Source: Inia geoffrensis (lineage: Eukaryota > Chordata > Mammalia > Artiodactyla > Iniidae). Taken from it: a stretch of 64,000 nt of DNA. The position numbers and the translations under genes are program-made. This document shows, in pieces, positions 43,371 through 55,145 of this stretch (its first letter is position 1; each line of letters starts with the position of its first letter). A model generated the notes under the pieces. It was not told where the DNA came from. It saw only the letters and a program-made list of their open reading frames with translations, and ran no database searches. The DNA lies in the NCBI GenBank assembly GCA_036417435.1, contig CM070913.1, forward strand, positions 4,020,680 through 4,084,679, written 5' to 3'.

Positions 43371-45215
43371 TTTAAAATGTTATTTTGTGTTAAATTTTAT
43401 GATATAGACCGTGAACATCCTAGAATTTCAAGTTCTGTTCCATTGATCTTTATGTCTGTCCTTATGCTAACACGAGATGATCTTGATTTCTATAGCTTTA
43501 TAGTAATTTTGAAATCCAACAGTGTAAGTTCTCCAACTTTGTTCTTTGTCAAAACTGTTTTGGCTATTCTAGGTCCTTTTCATGTCTATATAATTAATAG
43601 GATCAGTTTGTCAATTTCTATAAAAATATGCTGGGATTTTGATAATGATTGCATTGAATCTCTACAATTTGTAGGGAATTGACTTATAAATAATATTGAA
43701 TCTTTCAATCTATGAGCATGGGATGTCCCTCCATGTAAATTTTCTATAATTTTTCTCAGTGATGTTTTATAGTTTTCAGTGAATTAATCTTGCACTTCTT
43801 TATTTACATTTAATACTAGGTATTTTATTCTTTTTGATGCTGTCATAAATGGAATTATTTTCTTAATTTCATTTCAGGTTGTTTGATGATAGTACAGTTG
43901 ACCCTTGAACAACACGAGGGTTAGGGGCACCAACCCCCCATGCAGTCACACTGTGTATAACTTTTCACTTCCTCAGAACTTAACTACTGATACCCTAATG
44001 TTGACTGGAAGCCTTACCGATAGCATGAACGGTCGATTAACACGTTTTGTAATGTTATATATATTTATATGTGGTATTCTTATAAAACGTAAGCTAGCGA
44101 AAAGAAAATTTTATTAAAAAATCATAAGGAAAATACATTTACAGTAATATGTGAATTTATTTTAAAAAGTCAGCATGTAAGTGGACCTTCACAGTTCAAA
44201 CCTGTGTTGTTCAAGGGTCAACTGTATATGAAAATAGAACTGATTTTTGCACAATGGGCTTGTATCCTGCAATCCTGATATGCTCATTTATTAGTTCTAG
44301 TGAGTTTATTATATTAGAATTTTCTTTATACAGGATCAGGTCGTCTGTAAATAGACAGTTTTATTAGTTCTTTTCAATCTTCATGCTTCAATTTATTTTC
44401 CGTTCTCTCATTCTCTTCCTTCCTTTTTGGCAGAGCAAGTATTGCTCTCTACGACCTCCAGCACAGCGTTGAGTGGGAGTGGCCAGCACAGATATCCTGG
44501 CCTTGTTGGCCGTCTTAGGAAGGGAAAGCACGTCACTGACTAGGATGCGTAGGTTTGTTTACATGCCCAGTATCGGGTTGAGGATGCTCCTTCCTTGTTT
44601 ACTGAGAGGTATTTGTCTGTTTGTTTCATTATGGATAGGTGTTGGATTTTGTCAATGAGATTTTCCCATACCTATTGATTGATCGGTTTTCAGATGTTCA
44701 TCCAACCTGCATTCCTGGGATGAATTCCAATTGGTCGTGGTTTATAATCCTTTTTATATGCTGCTAAGATTTTGCTAAGGGTTTTTATGTTAAAGTTCGT
44801 GAGAGAGATTGGTGTGAAGTTTTCTTGTAACGTTTTGTCTGGCTTTGGCGTCAGGGTGGTAGTGGCCTCATAGAATGAGTTGGGAAGTGTTACCTCCTCT
44901 TTTTTTCTGAAAGAGCTTTTCTCTAAATATTTGATGGAATTCACCGTTGAAACCATCTGGGACTGAGCTTTTCTCTGGGAAGATTTAAAATCACCAGTTG
45001 AATTTCTTTTCTTGTTATAGGTCCATTCCAATTTTCTATTTCTTCTTGAGTCAGTTTTGATCATTTGTGTCTTTCTAGGAATTTGCCATTTCATCTTCAT
45101 TGGTATAAAGTTCTGAATATTTCCTTATAATCCTTGTCAGTATGGTTGGTCGTGATAGCCCCTCTTTCACTGCCAGTTCTGCTCATTGTGTCTCCTCTCT
45201 TTTTCCTGGGCCAGT
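43370..45215 (-). repeat. Old LINE-1 ORF2 remnant, antisense
   Basis: On the minus strand the reverse-transcriptase region reads PNSFYEATTTLTPKPDKTLQ and then FTPISLTNFNIKTLSKIL (about 44.75-44.95 kb), clearly L1 ORF2. The C-terminal ORF2 part is at 43.4-43.9 kb. A Tigger2-like MITE interrupts it at 43895-44224. Frameshifts and stops throughout. Confidence 0.85.
43895..44224 (+). mobile_element. Tigger2/MER28-type MITE
   Basis: 330 bp bounded by perfect terminal inverted repeats: CAGTTGACCCTTGAACAACA at the left, and TGTTGTTCAAGGGTCAACTG at the right. A TA target duplication is at 43893-43894 and 44225-44226. Non-autonomous, no coding capacity. It sits inside LINE-1 ORF2 sequence, so it is younger than that copy. 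Confidence 0.92.
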
Positions 45216-45221
45216 CTAGCT

Positions 45222-45310
45222 CAGGGTCTCTCAACTTGAGAGTTACTGACATTTGGGGCTGAAGAAGTCTGTGTTGCAAAGGGCTGTCCTGTGCAATATA
45301 GACTGTGGCT
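45222..45310 (+). mobile_element. hAT-Charlie-type element fragment
   Basis: CAGGGTCTCTCAACTTGAGA, then ACTGACATTTGGGGCTGAAG and GGGCTGTCCTGTGCAATATA follow a common mammalian hAT MITE pattern. Only the left part is recognisable. The family name is from memory and uncertain. Confidence 0.6.
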
Positions 45311-46509
45311 GACGTGCAGATGGGCTTCGAGGTGTGTGATGTGAGGGGAACGTAGCGGGAGCAGGTCTGGGCAGGGGAGAGGTGAAGCTGTGTGGCCGTC
45401 AGAGCTGTCCCCAGACGCTGCTCCTCCGGCCCTGCTCAGGCCCCCACGGCTCTGGCTGAGGCACCGAGGTTGAGGGGGGCTTCCTCGCTTCTGCAGCAGC
45501 GGGGCAGCAAAGCCCTCCTGGGGGGCGGATCGGGGCTGGAGCTTCTCAGACCCCACGCACGAGGGCACCTTCTCCTAAGCGTCCAGATGAGGGAGACAAG
45601 CTTAGGGCGTGAAGACGTGAGCTGTGCCCTTAGCAGAACTCAGGTCACGCTGGCTTCTCTGGAGCTCTCGGGGGCCACGTTTCCAGGCGCTGCAGTGGGA
45701 GCGCGCTCCTGGCAGGGTGGGAGGCCACTCCCAGTGCCCTCCGTCCCAGGAAATGTGCTGTGCCCAGAAGCGTTTGTTTTCCACTTTACCCACACCTGTA
45801 GCTGCATGAGGCTGTGGCTGCATCTCAGCTGGAAAATTAACACTTGAATCCTAAATAATAATAAGGACCGTTTCCGGTTATTTTGAATCCACTGACAAAG
45901 ACCTTTACAAAATAATTGCACTGATCAATCCCCTATGAGTTACAGGGGAAGATTCTTGAGTTGGTGTGTGATGAGAACATTAGTGGGAATTCTGTAATGG
46001 GGTTCTGTTTAGTAAGTGTAATTGTAAGGAACATATCGTGTTAAACTGCCTGACGTAGCGTCTTGTAATAACACATGGTTTCCATCAAGGAGCAGATGTT
46101 TTCAGCCTCCCCTTAGAATAAAACATCATAATTTAACCACACCCACCAACTCCACTGTGAAGCAAGAGCAAAGCACGGGCTGCACATCTCAGGTCTGTGT
46201 AATTGCAGCTTGAAAGCACTTTCCTTTTTTAGGGTGAAATGGCCTTAAAAAGAAACAACTTTTTAGAATATCGGCCAAAGGAATCCTGGGAAAATGGTGT
46301 TTAGTAGGAACCGTAGCTGTGGTTTACAAACAAACACATGAAGAAACTGATTTCTATTTAAGACTTCTGGCCGCTGGATGTAAACTTCATGTCCCCAAGA
46401 CAAAGCAGAGAAAAAGACCCCCCTCGCCGCCATGCTCTAGAGAATTTAACGTCACCATAAGAAGGCAGAGACAGGATTTTCTCTTTCTGCTCATATTGAA
46501 TCCTTTCAC
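45311..46509. other. Intergenic sequence, GC-rich then mixed
   Basis: No gene or clear repeat was recognised. The GC-rich 45.35-45.75 kb part holds overlapping open frames on both strands without recognisable protein features. Confidence 0.6.
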
Positions 46510-46670
46510 AGTTCTTTTTTGAAAATCGACATATAATTTCTACCATGTAATTCATCCCTCTAAAGTGTACAGTTCAGTGGGTTTTAGTGTATTCAAAAAG
46601 GTAAGCAACCGTCAGCACTCTCTAATTCAAGAACTTTTGTCACTTCCCCCAGAAGGAAACCCCGGGGCCT
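46510..46670 (-). repeat. LINE-1 (L1M) 3'-region fragment, antisense
   Basis: AAAGTGTACAGTTCAGTGGG, followed by a TTAGTGTATTC and AACCGTCAGCACTCTCTAAT stretch, is a familiar old L1 3'-region pattern. Short and diverged. Confidence 0.6.
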
Positions 46671-47724
46671 AAAATGTTTAGCAGGAGCTCGCTTCTCGGT
46701 GTAATGAGAGGTCACGGCCAGTAGGTGGAGACATTCCTCCAGCGAATTTCTCTGCGAAGCCTCGTCCTGAGTTGTGCTCCGGTGGGGATGGCCGGGCTTT
46801 GGTGCCGGATTTCAGGGTCCTCCCGCTTCTCTAAAGGCAAACGTTGTTTTGTCAAGCGATTTCCCCAAACTGCGACGCTGAGGCTTTTTAGGCAGCATAG
46901 GGACAAACGTGTTTTAATTTATTCATTATATATTTATTATGTATTTGTTTGAATGTGTAATAGAAAAAATACAACAAATACGTTAAGGCCATGATGTTAT
47001 TTGTTTTACTTAGGATAAGGACACGTTTTTTGTTTTGAAAAGGATTACATTTAAAATTAATTTAAAGAAAATTATTAAGTAACTATCACAAGTGACACGT
47101 GAATATGGCAAAAGCTTGTGTGGGTGCTCAGGCCACTGGACTTTGGGGACAGTGCTGGGAGGGTTCAGTAAAAAGCCCTTAACCGCAGTGAGAACAGGAA
47201 GTTTCATTTCCAGAAACGAACGATCCTCTCACGTATGCACTGAGAGTCCTCCACCTGCCGATCGGCGGGGAATCATCCCAGCTCTTAGGCGCAGGTTGTC
47301 CCAGGCCTCTGAAGCGAGAGCCCTCGGATTTAGTTTATCCTCTCAGATAGCCAAGCAGGCGGAGAGCTGCCCTCAGTCATCTGGAACCTCCTCGCGCTGA
47401 TAACGCAGTTGGGAAGCGGGCCCTTTGTAGAGCTAGAGGCCCACCTGTGCGTGCCTGGAGCCCTGTCTGGGACCAGGCACACGGTAGGATCCGGGAGGAT
47501 GCACAGGTGGGATCTCTGGGGGCGAACAGCAAGTAGTGGGGCTCAGCGAACACCTTTGAAGCTGGAAATCAGGGTCTGCAAGTAACGTTAGTGGGCGAGT
47601 GGCTTGGTGCTCCCCAGCGGCTTTCCACTCTGGTCCCCCCTCCCCACAGTGAGCTCCTCAGCTCCCCACCCTCCGCACCCCACCTAGGACCGTCCTCAAG
47701 GTGTGCTCACCTCCTTCTGGTTTC
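46671..47724. other. Intergenic sequence without recognised feature
   Basis: AT-rich at 46.9-47.1 kb and moderately GC-rich otherwise. No coding sequence or repeat family was recognised. Confidence 0.55.
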
Positions 47725-47880
47725 ATTTGAGTGACCACCTTGTGAGGCAAGAGGCCCCATTATCCATCCCTGTTTTCTAGATGAGGAAACTGACACCCAC
47801 CCAGAGCAGCTAAGCAACTGAATTGGTTACTGGAGAAATGGCATTTGAATTTCGGTCTAACTCCAGATCTTCTCTCACTG
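47725..47880 (+). repeat. MIR SINE fragment
   Basis: CCCATTATCCATCCCTGTTT, TCTAGATGAGGAAACTGACA and GAATTTCGGTCTAACTCCAG follow the 3' half of MIR (read in reverse of its usual listing) in order. Diverged as expected for this ancient family. Confidence 0.75.
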
Positions 47881-48540
47881 GATTACACTTTCTCAGGATT
47901 GTTCTCACCCCAGCACAACAATGCACTTGCACAAATACACAAATTAGTCATCTCTCGTGGTAACTGCCAGCTTTTTTGTGGGAAAGACAGCTGGAATGAA
48001 GTACCTGCGACAGTACAGCGTCCCTCCTTATCATAAAGTGTTGCAAGTTTGAGCGAGGGGTTCATGTACTAAGTCTTTGCCTTTGTGAGAACAAATTGTG
48101 GAACTGGGTGCTCATATTACATAAGGGGTGACACTCCTACTAGTAAAGCACCTGCTTAAGATGCTGGGGGATACGCACGCAGGAAGAAGTGTCTGCTGAG
48201 GAAATGGATGGATGGATAAAGTAGATGATAAACACGGTACCTGGTCTGAAGGGATTAACAAGCTGCCAAAATCCACCAACACTGCAGAACCCAGAGTTCT
48301 GCAGAGAAGCTGGTGTGGCCGCCCCGTCCCTGGTGGGTCCCCTCCCTGGAGCCGCCCGTAGGGACCCTGAGCCAGTTGTCACACACACGTTGCAGTGAGG
48401 CTCTCTGGTTTGCATTCTTTCCGTCACCACACTGGGGTACAATTTACCTTCAGAAGGGCGTGTGCAAGAGGAATCTGTATCTCTGTAGTCAGCGACCTCC
48501 GCGTGAAAATGGCAAAGCCCAGTGTAGTCAACAAGGGAAG
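47881..48540. other. Intergenic sequence without recognised feature
   Basis: No gene or confident repeat. Open frames here lack recognisable domains. Confidence 0.55.
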
Positions 48541-49160
48541 GAAGGACCGGGCTTCGGAGAGAAGCGCTGTCCTCGTGCCGGGGAGTGAGGTGCGGGTTCC
48601 GAGAGAAGCTGGAGGCGCGGAGGGCCGAGGGCGCCGAGGTCACGCGTCCCGAGTGGAGCCGGGAGGCAGGAGCCCGTGCTGCGTGCACGGACCTCGGGGG
48701 CTGTGCCCCCTGCCCGGTGAGACTGGTGCCGGTGCCCTGGTCACAGAGAACGCACGCGCCGCCCGTCTCGTAATAGAGTGCGAGCCGGGGAGGGCAGGGC
48801 GTCTGCGGGCGAGAGTCTTGGAGGCCTCGCTGACGCCTGTCACGTCGACGAGAAGTGGGTAAAGCATGGAAACCCGAGGGGGGCGGGGCCGAGGAGACCG
48901 CAGGGCTGGGAGGCGCGGGGCGAGGGTGTAAGACGGCGCCGGGTCACACCGCGCAGCCTTTAGAGGCTCCCTGAGTGACGCCCGACGAAGCCTAGGTGGG
49001 GGTCTAATAGTCGCCGTCGGTCATCGCCGGTGAAAATCCTGGAGCCCCGGTCCGACGGCCCCCGAGGCCCAAGAGCTGGCCCTGCGTGACTGGCGGGCGG
49101 GGGCCGGGCTGGGCGCCGGCGAGGCTTCCGAAGCCGCCTCCTCCCTCTTCCTGTCCCTGT
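48540..49160. promoter_or_regulatory. Orphan CpG island
   Basis: About 0.6 kb of dense CpG (for example GGCGCGGAGGGCCGAGGGCG and GACGGCGCCGGGTCACACCG), with a GC box GGGGCGGGGCC near 48884. Flanking DNA is CpG-poor. No known exon was recognised. It could be the promoter of an unannotated transcript or an enhancer-type island. Confidence 0.65.
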
Positions 49161-49194
49161 TCCCGTCCCTGTCTCTCTCTCTCTCTCTCTCCTT
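49141..49194. repeat. CT-rich simple repeat
   Basis: A CCCTGT-rich stretch followed by a run of CT dinucleotides (about 49172-49192). The minus strand reads as a GA repeat. Confidence 0.85.
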
Positions 49195-49429
49195 CTCATC
49201 ACAGATTTTTATTAGCAGCAAACTTATCTGGAGATGACATTGGTTATCAATGTCAAAATCAGTAATTACAGGTACATCTCAATTGGATGGGTTAAGTTTT
49301 ACAAACCTGTGTAAAAGTAGCTTAGAGAAAGATGAAGCCACACATTAAAATACAACGACGGCTATAGGTGTGTCCGCAAAAGAATGGAGAGCTTTGTGTC
49401 CACGGTGTCACTGTTCTCAACCCGCAAAG

Positions 49430-49830
49430 GTGTCTGTCTGCTGACTGACAGACGGATAAGGAAATGTGGTGACAGACACAGGGGAATATGATTCATCCCT
49501 GAAAACGAAGGAGCCCCTGACTCAGGCTGCAGCTCGGGTGAGCCTGGAGGACTGCTCAGTGAGATGAACCCGTCACAACACGACGCATACTGTCTCATCC
49601 ACTCGTAAGAGGGACTCAGGGTCATCAAATTCGTAGAAAGTAGGGGGGCGGGGGGAGGGGAGTTGGTGTTGCAGGGGGACCGAGCTTCAGTTTTGCGAGA
49701 TGAAGAGTTATGGGGACGGATGGTGGTGGCCGCACAACAGGGTAAACGTGCTTAAAATGCCACTGAGCTGTGCACTTAAAACGCTCAAGCTGGAAAATTG
49801 TACGTGTAGTTTGCCACAGTTTTAAACACA
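49430..49830 (+). repeat. LINE-1 (L1M) 3' UTR, sense
   Basis: Phrases in the typical order of an old L1 3' UTR: ATATGATTCATCCCTGAAAA, CAGTGAGATGAACCCGTCAC, AGTTTTGCGAGATGAAGAGT, CCACTGAGCTGTGCACTTAA, and TAGTTTGCCACAGTTTT at the end. Truncated and without coding sequence. The sequence at 49.2-49.43 kb may be its diverged start. Confidence 0.75.
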
Positions 49831-51860
49831 GGGAAGGAGCTCGCCATTACAAGAAGGACTCGCACACACCGACGCGTCGTTGGGCGCTCCTCCGAGGTTG
49901 CTGTGCAGTGAGGGCCTCGTCTGCAGGGCTTGTGGGGCGCAGGGATCCTCTGAAGCCCCGTTCCTCCGGAGGCAGAGACGTGAAACGTGTGGGCTTTGTT
50001 TTGATTCTTTCCTTCAGACGGGAAGGAGGAATTCCAGCATCACAGCGAGACGCTAGGACCAGCACCCAGAGCTGGTGTTTCGGGCACAGAGGGGACAGAA
50101 GCCCCGTCAGGGTGTCGACCCACAGGGTCCCCTGGGAGAAGCTGTGTGCTCCACATACCGCTGCCTGGCTGTGCGTGAGGGCCACGTCCTCTGTGCCCTC
50201 TCCCAGCCCTTTTCATTCCGTGTAGTATGGCCGGCCGCATTCCATCCATCCCGTGAAAGGAATTTGTGACATATTTTAAGTGGATGTCATTCTCTTTCTC
50301 AAGTCCCATAAAAGCTGCCCTAATGGTCCAAAGCCTTTTCCTCCCACTCAGACTCCCAGTGGAAAAGTCTCCAGCTGCCAGGAGCCTCCTTGTGGGTCCC
50401 TGTCCTCCTGCCGACTCAGGCTCGGGGCCTCCCCCGAGCAAAGGACCGCCGCGCCTCACCGACACGTGCCTCGGTTGAGGGAGGTGTCCTCAGAGCGTTC
50501 CCACGCCACTGGAAGCGTCTCTTAGCCCAAGTCGCTGGTTTGAGGGTGGAAAGCACAGCTAGAACAGGGCAACCCGCCAGCTTACAGTGAAGCAAAATAA
50601 ATGCTCTTTTCTTATAGAAACTTCTCAAGAAATGTTACTTCTCAAGAAATGTTTTTGCTGAAACATTTAAGTCCATAAAAACTTTTTAGATCGGAGTTTC
50701 TTATTTACAGTTTCCAAACGTTGGCAAAGTGTGCCTTGGCCCAGATGCCTGGCAGGGGAGGTCAGAGCTGAACAGAAATTTCTCACTTTAAAACAGAGAC
50801 ATCTAAAAGGGATAACATTTTTCACAAGGTTGGTGACAACGCCAGGTGGACGCGCCCCTTCCAGGCACCTTCTTTTCTGATTCTGGCCCGGAGAGAAGCA
50901 GGGCTGCCAGGCTACCAGCAGGAGGCCTTGGAGAGGCAACTGTGGAACCTCACGACAAAAACCTGAAATCCGCCCAATTTCAGAGGCTTCAGAGACACTG
51001 GCAGCTCAGAAACCCGTTGACCAGCTCGGAAGCTGAGCTTTCCATCGAGCGCCTCTCCAGACCCTGGGCTATGACGTTGATGTGGGCAGGAGCCTGGGGG
51101 CCCTGCTGTTTCCTCGGGGGGGGCCTCTCTCTGAGCCCCTCCCTGGCCTCTGTCCCTGTCACAGTGACTAGAGGGGACGTTCCCGCTAGAGGCCACAGGC
51201 AGCCCGAGGCCCACCGCGCGGGGCTGGGCCGCTGTTCCTCCTCCGGTGCCGTCAGGGGCCAGGGGCCCGGCCCTCCCCCCACGTCTTCCAAGAGCCGACC
51301 TCCACCCCTCAGCCTCACTGAGGCAACGGGGGGGGAGTCAGAGCTGCCGTGGCCCGCGGGGCCCAGGCCCAGGGGCGCGGTCACCACCGTGGGCACGTCT
51401 GGCACGTGTTTCGGGCCTGGAGCAGTGTGAGCCTGATGCCACGTGCTCAGTTGAAATGGGGGCCGAGTTCCCTTCTGAAAGGCGTGGGTGACGCCTTGTG
51501 GCTCCGGAGGCCCCACCCCGCGTGCCTGCTCAGGCCTCCCCGCGGTCCACGCCGGCCGGAGCTCAGTGCCAGGGTCTGCGGGCTCAGAGAGCTGGGCCTC
51601 GACGGCCCCTGCACATTGTGTTCCGGCCCGCGTCTGCCTGTCTGCCTGCGCTGCAGCTGTGGCCGGAGGAGGTGGCGGCCCTGGATGGCTGTGGCTGGGA
51701 CGCACCGCCAGCCCCCAGCGCCCTGCAGTCGCTCTCCTCGGCGCCCTCCGCAGAGCTGCGCCATCTGACTTGCTTTCTGTCCACTCTCACCTCAGGCTTG
51801 GGGCCCTGAGGGACACTCGCCTCCCACATGGAGCTCGATGGTCCCAGGCCCTCGCTGTGA
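49831..51860. other. Intergenic GC-rich sequence without recognised gene
   Basis: Overlapping open frames on both strands at 50.8-51.8 kb reflect high GC, not recognisable proteins. No repeat was recognised. Confidence 0.6.
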
Positions 51861-52246
51861 GTCCTCTGGGGTCACCCTCCTGGGGTCACTCTCCTGGGGT
51901 CACTTCTCCTGGGGTCACTCCTCCTGGGATCACTTCTCCTGGGTCACTCTCCTGGGTCACCCTCCTGGTGTCACTCTCCTGGGGTCACTTTTCCTGGGGT
52001 CACTCTCCTGGGGTCACTCTCCTGGGGTCACTCTTCTGGGGTCATTTCTCCTGGGGTCACCCTCCTGGGGTCATTTCTCCTGGGGTCACTTCCCCTGGGT
52101 CACCCTCCTGGGGTCACTCTCCTGGGTCACCCTCCTGGGGTCACTCTCCTGAGGTCACCACTCCTGGGGTCACTCTCCTGGGGTCATTTCTCCTGGGGTC
52201 ACTTCTCCTGGGTCACCCTCCTGGGGTCACCCCTCCTGGGATCACT
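51861..52246. repeat. Minisatellite of about 14-16 bp units, about 27 copies
   Basis: The unit is approximately CTCCTGGGGTCACT, with variants CTGGGTCACC and CTGGGGTCATTT. About 24 of the copies contain GGTCA, mostly GGGTCA, a nuclear-receptor half-site sequence. The unit lengths let several frames stay open, giving artificial 100-270 codon frames of the type WGHSPGVTLLGS. Confidence 0.95.
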
Positions 52247-52550
52247 GCGTGTCGATGCCCATGTCTGTGGTCAGGGCGCCTTCTGAACCACCATGCGGGT
52301 GGAGGATAGGTGACTTTCTGCTTAGTTTTTATGTCCAGGCCACATGGATGGTCCCTGCACAGCAGGGGCTCGGGGATGCTGGCTCAAGAGCGGCTACACG
52401 ATAGAGCAAGCGACTGAAGGATGAGGATGTCCCTCAGGCAGAAGAGCCACCCGGAAAGACAGACAGAGGGAAGGTGTTTAGAAATGCAGCCTAAAGAGTG
52501 TAACACTTTCCTTCATGAAGATTGTGTCACGTGTTATAGACACATTTCAA

Positions 52551-52640
52551 AAAATTGAACACATTCAATTGAACACATTCAATACGTTCAATTGAACATT
52601 GAGCACATTCAATAAATTCAATACATTTCAATAAATGTGG
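52551..52640. repeat. ATTCAATTGAACACATTCAA-type imperfect repeat
   Basis: About six AT-rich units built from ACATTCAAT and TTGAAC, several of them palindromic (TTCAATTGAA). No function is evident. Confidence 0.85.
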
Positions 52641-55077
52641 CACATAAATTATTTTCCCTGAACGTAGAATTTTGCTGTGAGATGGCCTGACCCTTGTACC
52701 TGAGAGTTTTGCCCTAAGTAGAAGTCGTTCCACATCTACTGACATCGTGGTGTCCCTGAGGAGGCCACCCCCCACCCCCTGGCCGGCAGCAAACTTGCCA
52801 AAGAAGCAGGATGTGGTCCAGCCCTTTATAAGATGCCCCACATTCATATTTGTCCCATATTCATGTCTTCATTTAGATTTTGGGATTTTTTTTTTAATGT
52901 CAGAATTCGTATTTCATTTATTTTACTTGTACTTTTGCTTTTTTGTTTTGGATCGTTTATTTTTCTGATGTTTCCTAGACGTTTCAAATTCCTAGAGCAT
53001 TCCTACAAGCTCTTTGGACCCCATCACGCTAATTAAAAAGTTATTTAAAAATACAAGTATAAACTAACATTGAATGTAATTTGCCTTAGCTTCTTTAGTC
53101 CCCCATCCCGTGGAAACCTGCTCTTATGCGTCAGAAGTCGGAAAATATTGTGAAGCCTGGCGGACAACACACCGCACAAACCACCGTCTGAGCACTGACT
53201 GTGCCGCAGGATGAGGGAAGTGCCCGTGCCCGCAGACCTGGGGTCCTGGGAGGTGACTCACACACTGTCGCCGGGCGGGCACAAGTCCCCCTGGACACGG
53301 GGGCCCCTCAAGAGCTCGGCCACAGCACCAGATCCTCTCACCGTCCACTTTTCTGTTTTGGCTTTAAGGTCCAAAGTATTAAAAGCTCATAACACCAAGA
53401 TACACACATAAAACGACAAGTACAGTGAAAATTCAACATTAACAACAACTGATTCAGGCGGCAATTCTGCATCCCTGGACTCAGACACTAGTTTCAGCCT
53501 TGAGCTCGGGCAGCGGGCGGCCCGAAGCACAGCTGTCCCCTCGAGGCTCAGGGTCTCGAGGGGCCCCGGGTCTCAGACATGAGCACTTACCCTGAGGGCC
53601 CGTGACGCGAGCTGCTGACAGAGGGATGTTGCCGCCCACCCCGCTTCCCAGTTTCCCTGTGCGCCGTCTCGTCCCCTCCAGGCCCCACGTTACTGCTCTG
53701 CTGGCCTTGGGGTCAGGAGGAGCTGCATTTGCTGCATGGCTCATGCGGGACGGGACACGAGCAGGACGTCGGTGCTGACTCTGGGGACCTGGAAGGGCAG
53801 CAGAGTTTCTGTCCCAGCCGCCGAGGCCTCTGCCGGCTGCCCACTGCCCCCGCCAGCCATGTGTATCTGGGGATGTGTAGTCAGGGGGTCGGAGTGGGGT
53901 GGTGCCCATGAAGGGACAACGGCCTGCCTTTCTCGGCAGGACAGGCCCGGCTGCGGGACCACCGAGTGGGCGCATCCCCCATCCCAGGCCCTTGGACGGC
54001 CTGTAAGCGGCAAGCGGGGCCGTCCCATGGGCCCCCGGCAGGGCACAGCCCGGCAGCCTGGGTGAGCTATCCAGGCCCACTGTGTGCCAGGCAATGTCTG
54101 GGGCTGTGTTCACACTAGGGGACGCCATGGGGACCTCAGTTCAGGAGACAGGCAGGGAGCAAAGCAGGTGCTTGTCAGGTGGGAAACAAGCCACCGAGAA
54201 AAGGAACCAGGGGAGGGAGCGCTGTGGGCAGGGGGCAGATTTAAGTAGGATGGACAGAGGACAAAGGTCAGCGGGAGGTGGGGAAGGCACATGGGCGTCC
54301 TGAGCCAGAGGGACTTCCTAGCACATCTGGTGCCTTTGGAGCAGTGGCAGAGTGCCGTGCAGGAGGGGCCCCGCAGCGGGGCGTGGCGTGGCCCCCGTGA
54401 GGACCATGGGTGGGAGGCGCTGAGGGCCATGGGAGATGATGCCGCCTGCAAAAATGCCCAGGGGCCAATCCTCCTTGTCACCCCGCCCCCTGCTGCAGTC
54501 CCAGGGCCCTGGGATGGCCCCAGGTCAAAGGTCAACATGCTGGCCGTCCTAGTGTCGCTTCCTGTGTCCTGGAACATTGGGCCGCACGGCAAGCCAACCC
54601 AGTGGTTCTGGGCGCCGGTTGTTGAGGAGCTGGGCACCCACGGAGCCCGAGGTGTTCACAGGGCAGCAAATTAAAGCCATGGTGTACTCTGACCCCTGGC
54701 CATGAGAGGTCGCAGCCCTGCAAGTCCCTCCGCTGGGCCCCATGTGCCACCATCCCTGAAACGTTTGCGTGCTCTGGTCAGTAATTCTACGTCCATGATT
54801 AATTCCCAGGGGAGATTAGGTGGCCCTCACACTGACTCGTGTGAGGTGTTCTCTGCAGCGTCATCTATAATCTCATAGAAACCACAGCTTCAAAGGATGG
54901 GCCTGCCGTGGGAAAACAGTGCAGGTGCTCGGAGATCAAGGGCCCAGCCTCGAGGCTATGGCTCCTCTCACAGGGCATCTGGGGACCAGGGCTCCGGACC
55001 CGGGACAGATGCCCCCTTGCTGTTCGGGGCTGGATTTTGGCCCAGGCTGCACTGAGTGGTAGTCCTGGCCTCTACAG

Positions 55078-55145
55078 GCACACACACGCCGCTCACATGC
55101 ATGCATGCCCACGCACACACACGCACGCTATCACAGGCACACGCA
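55078..55145. repeat. CA-rich alternating purine-pyrimidine tract
   Basis: Units such as CACACACGC and CATGCATGC alternate purine and pyrimidine. A simple repeat without coding sense. Confidence 0.8.

Noticed and set aside
51488..52309. 273-codon plus-strand frame with a WGHSPGVTLLGS-type repeat
   Set aside because: It is the translation of the GGGTCA minisatellite, which stays open by chance in several frames.
54110..54637. 175-codon minus-strand frame and similar frames at 53.5-54.7 kb
   Set aside because: Overlapping frames on both strands with unremarkable Pro/Ser/Arg-rich composition; no homology recognised.
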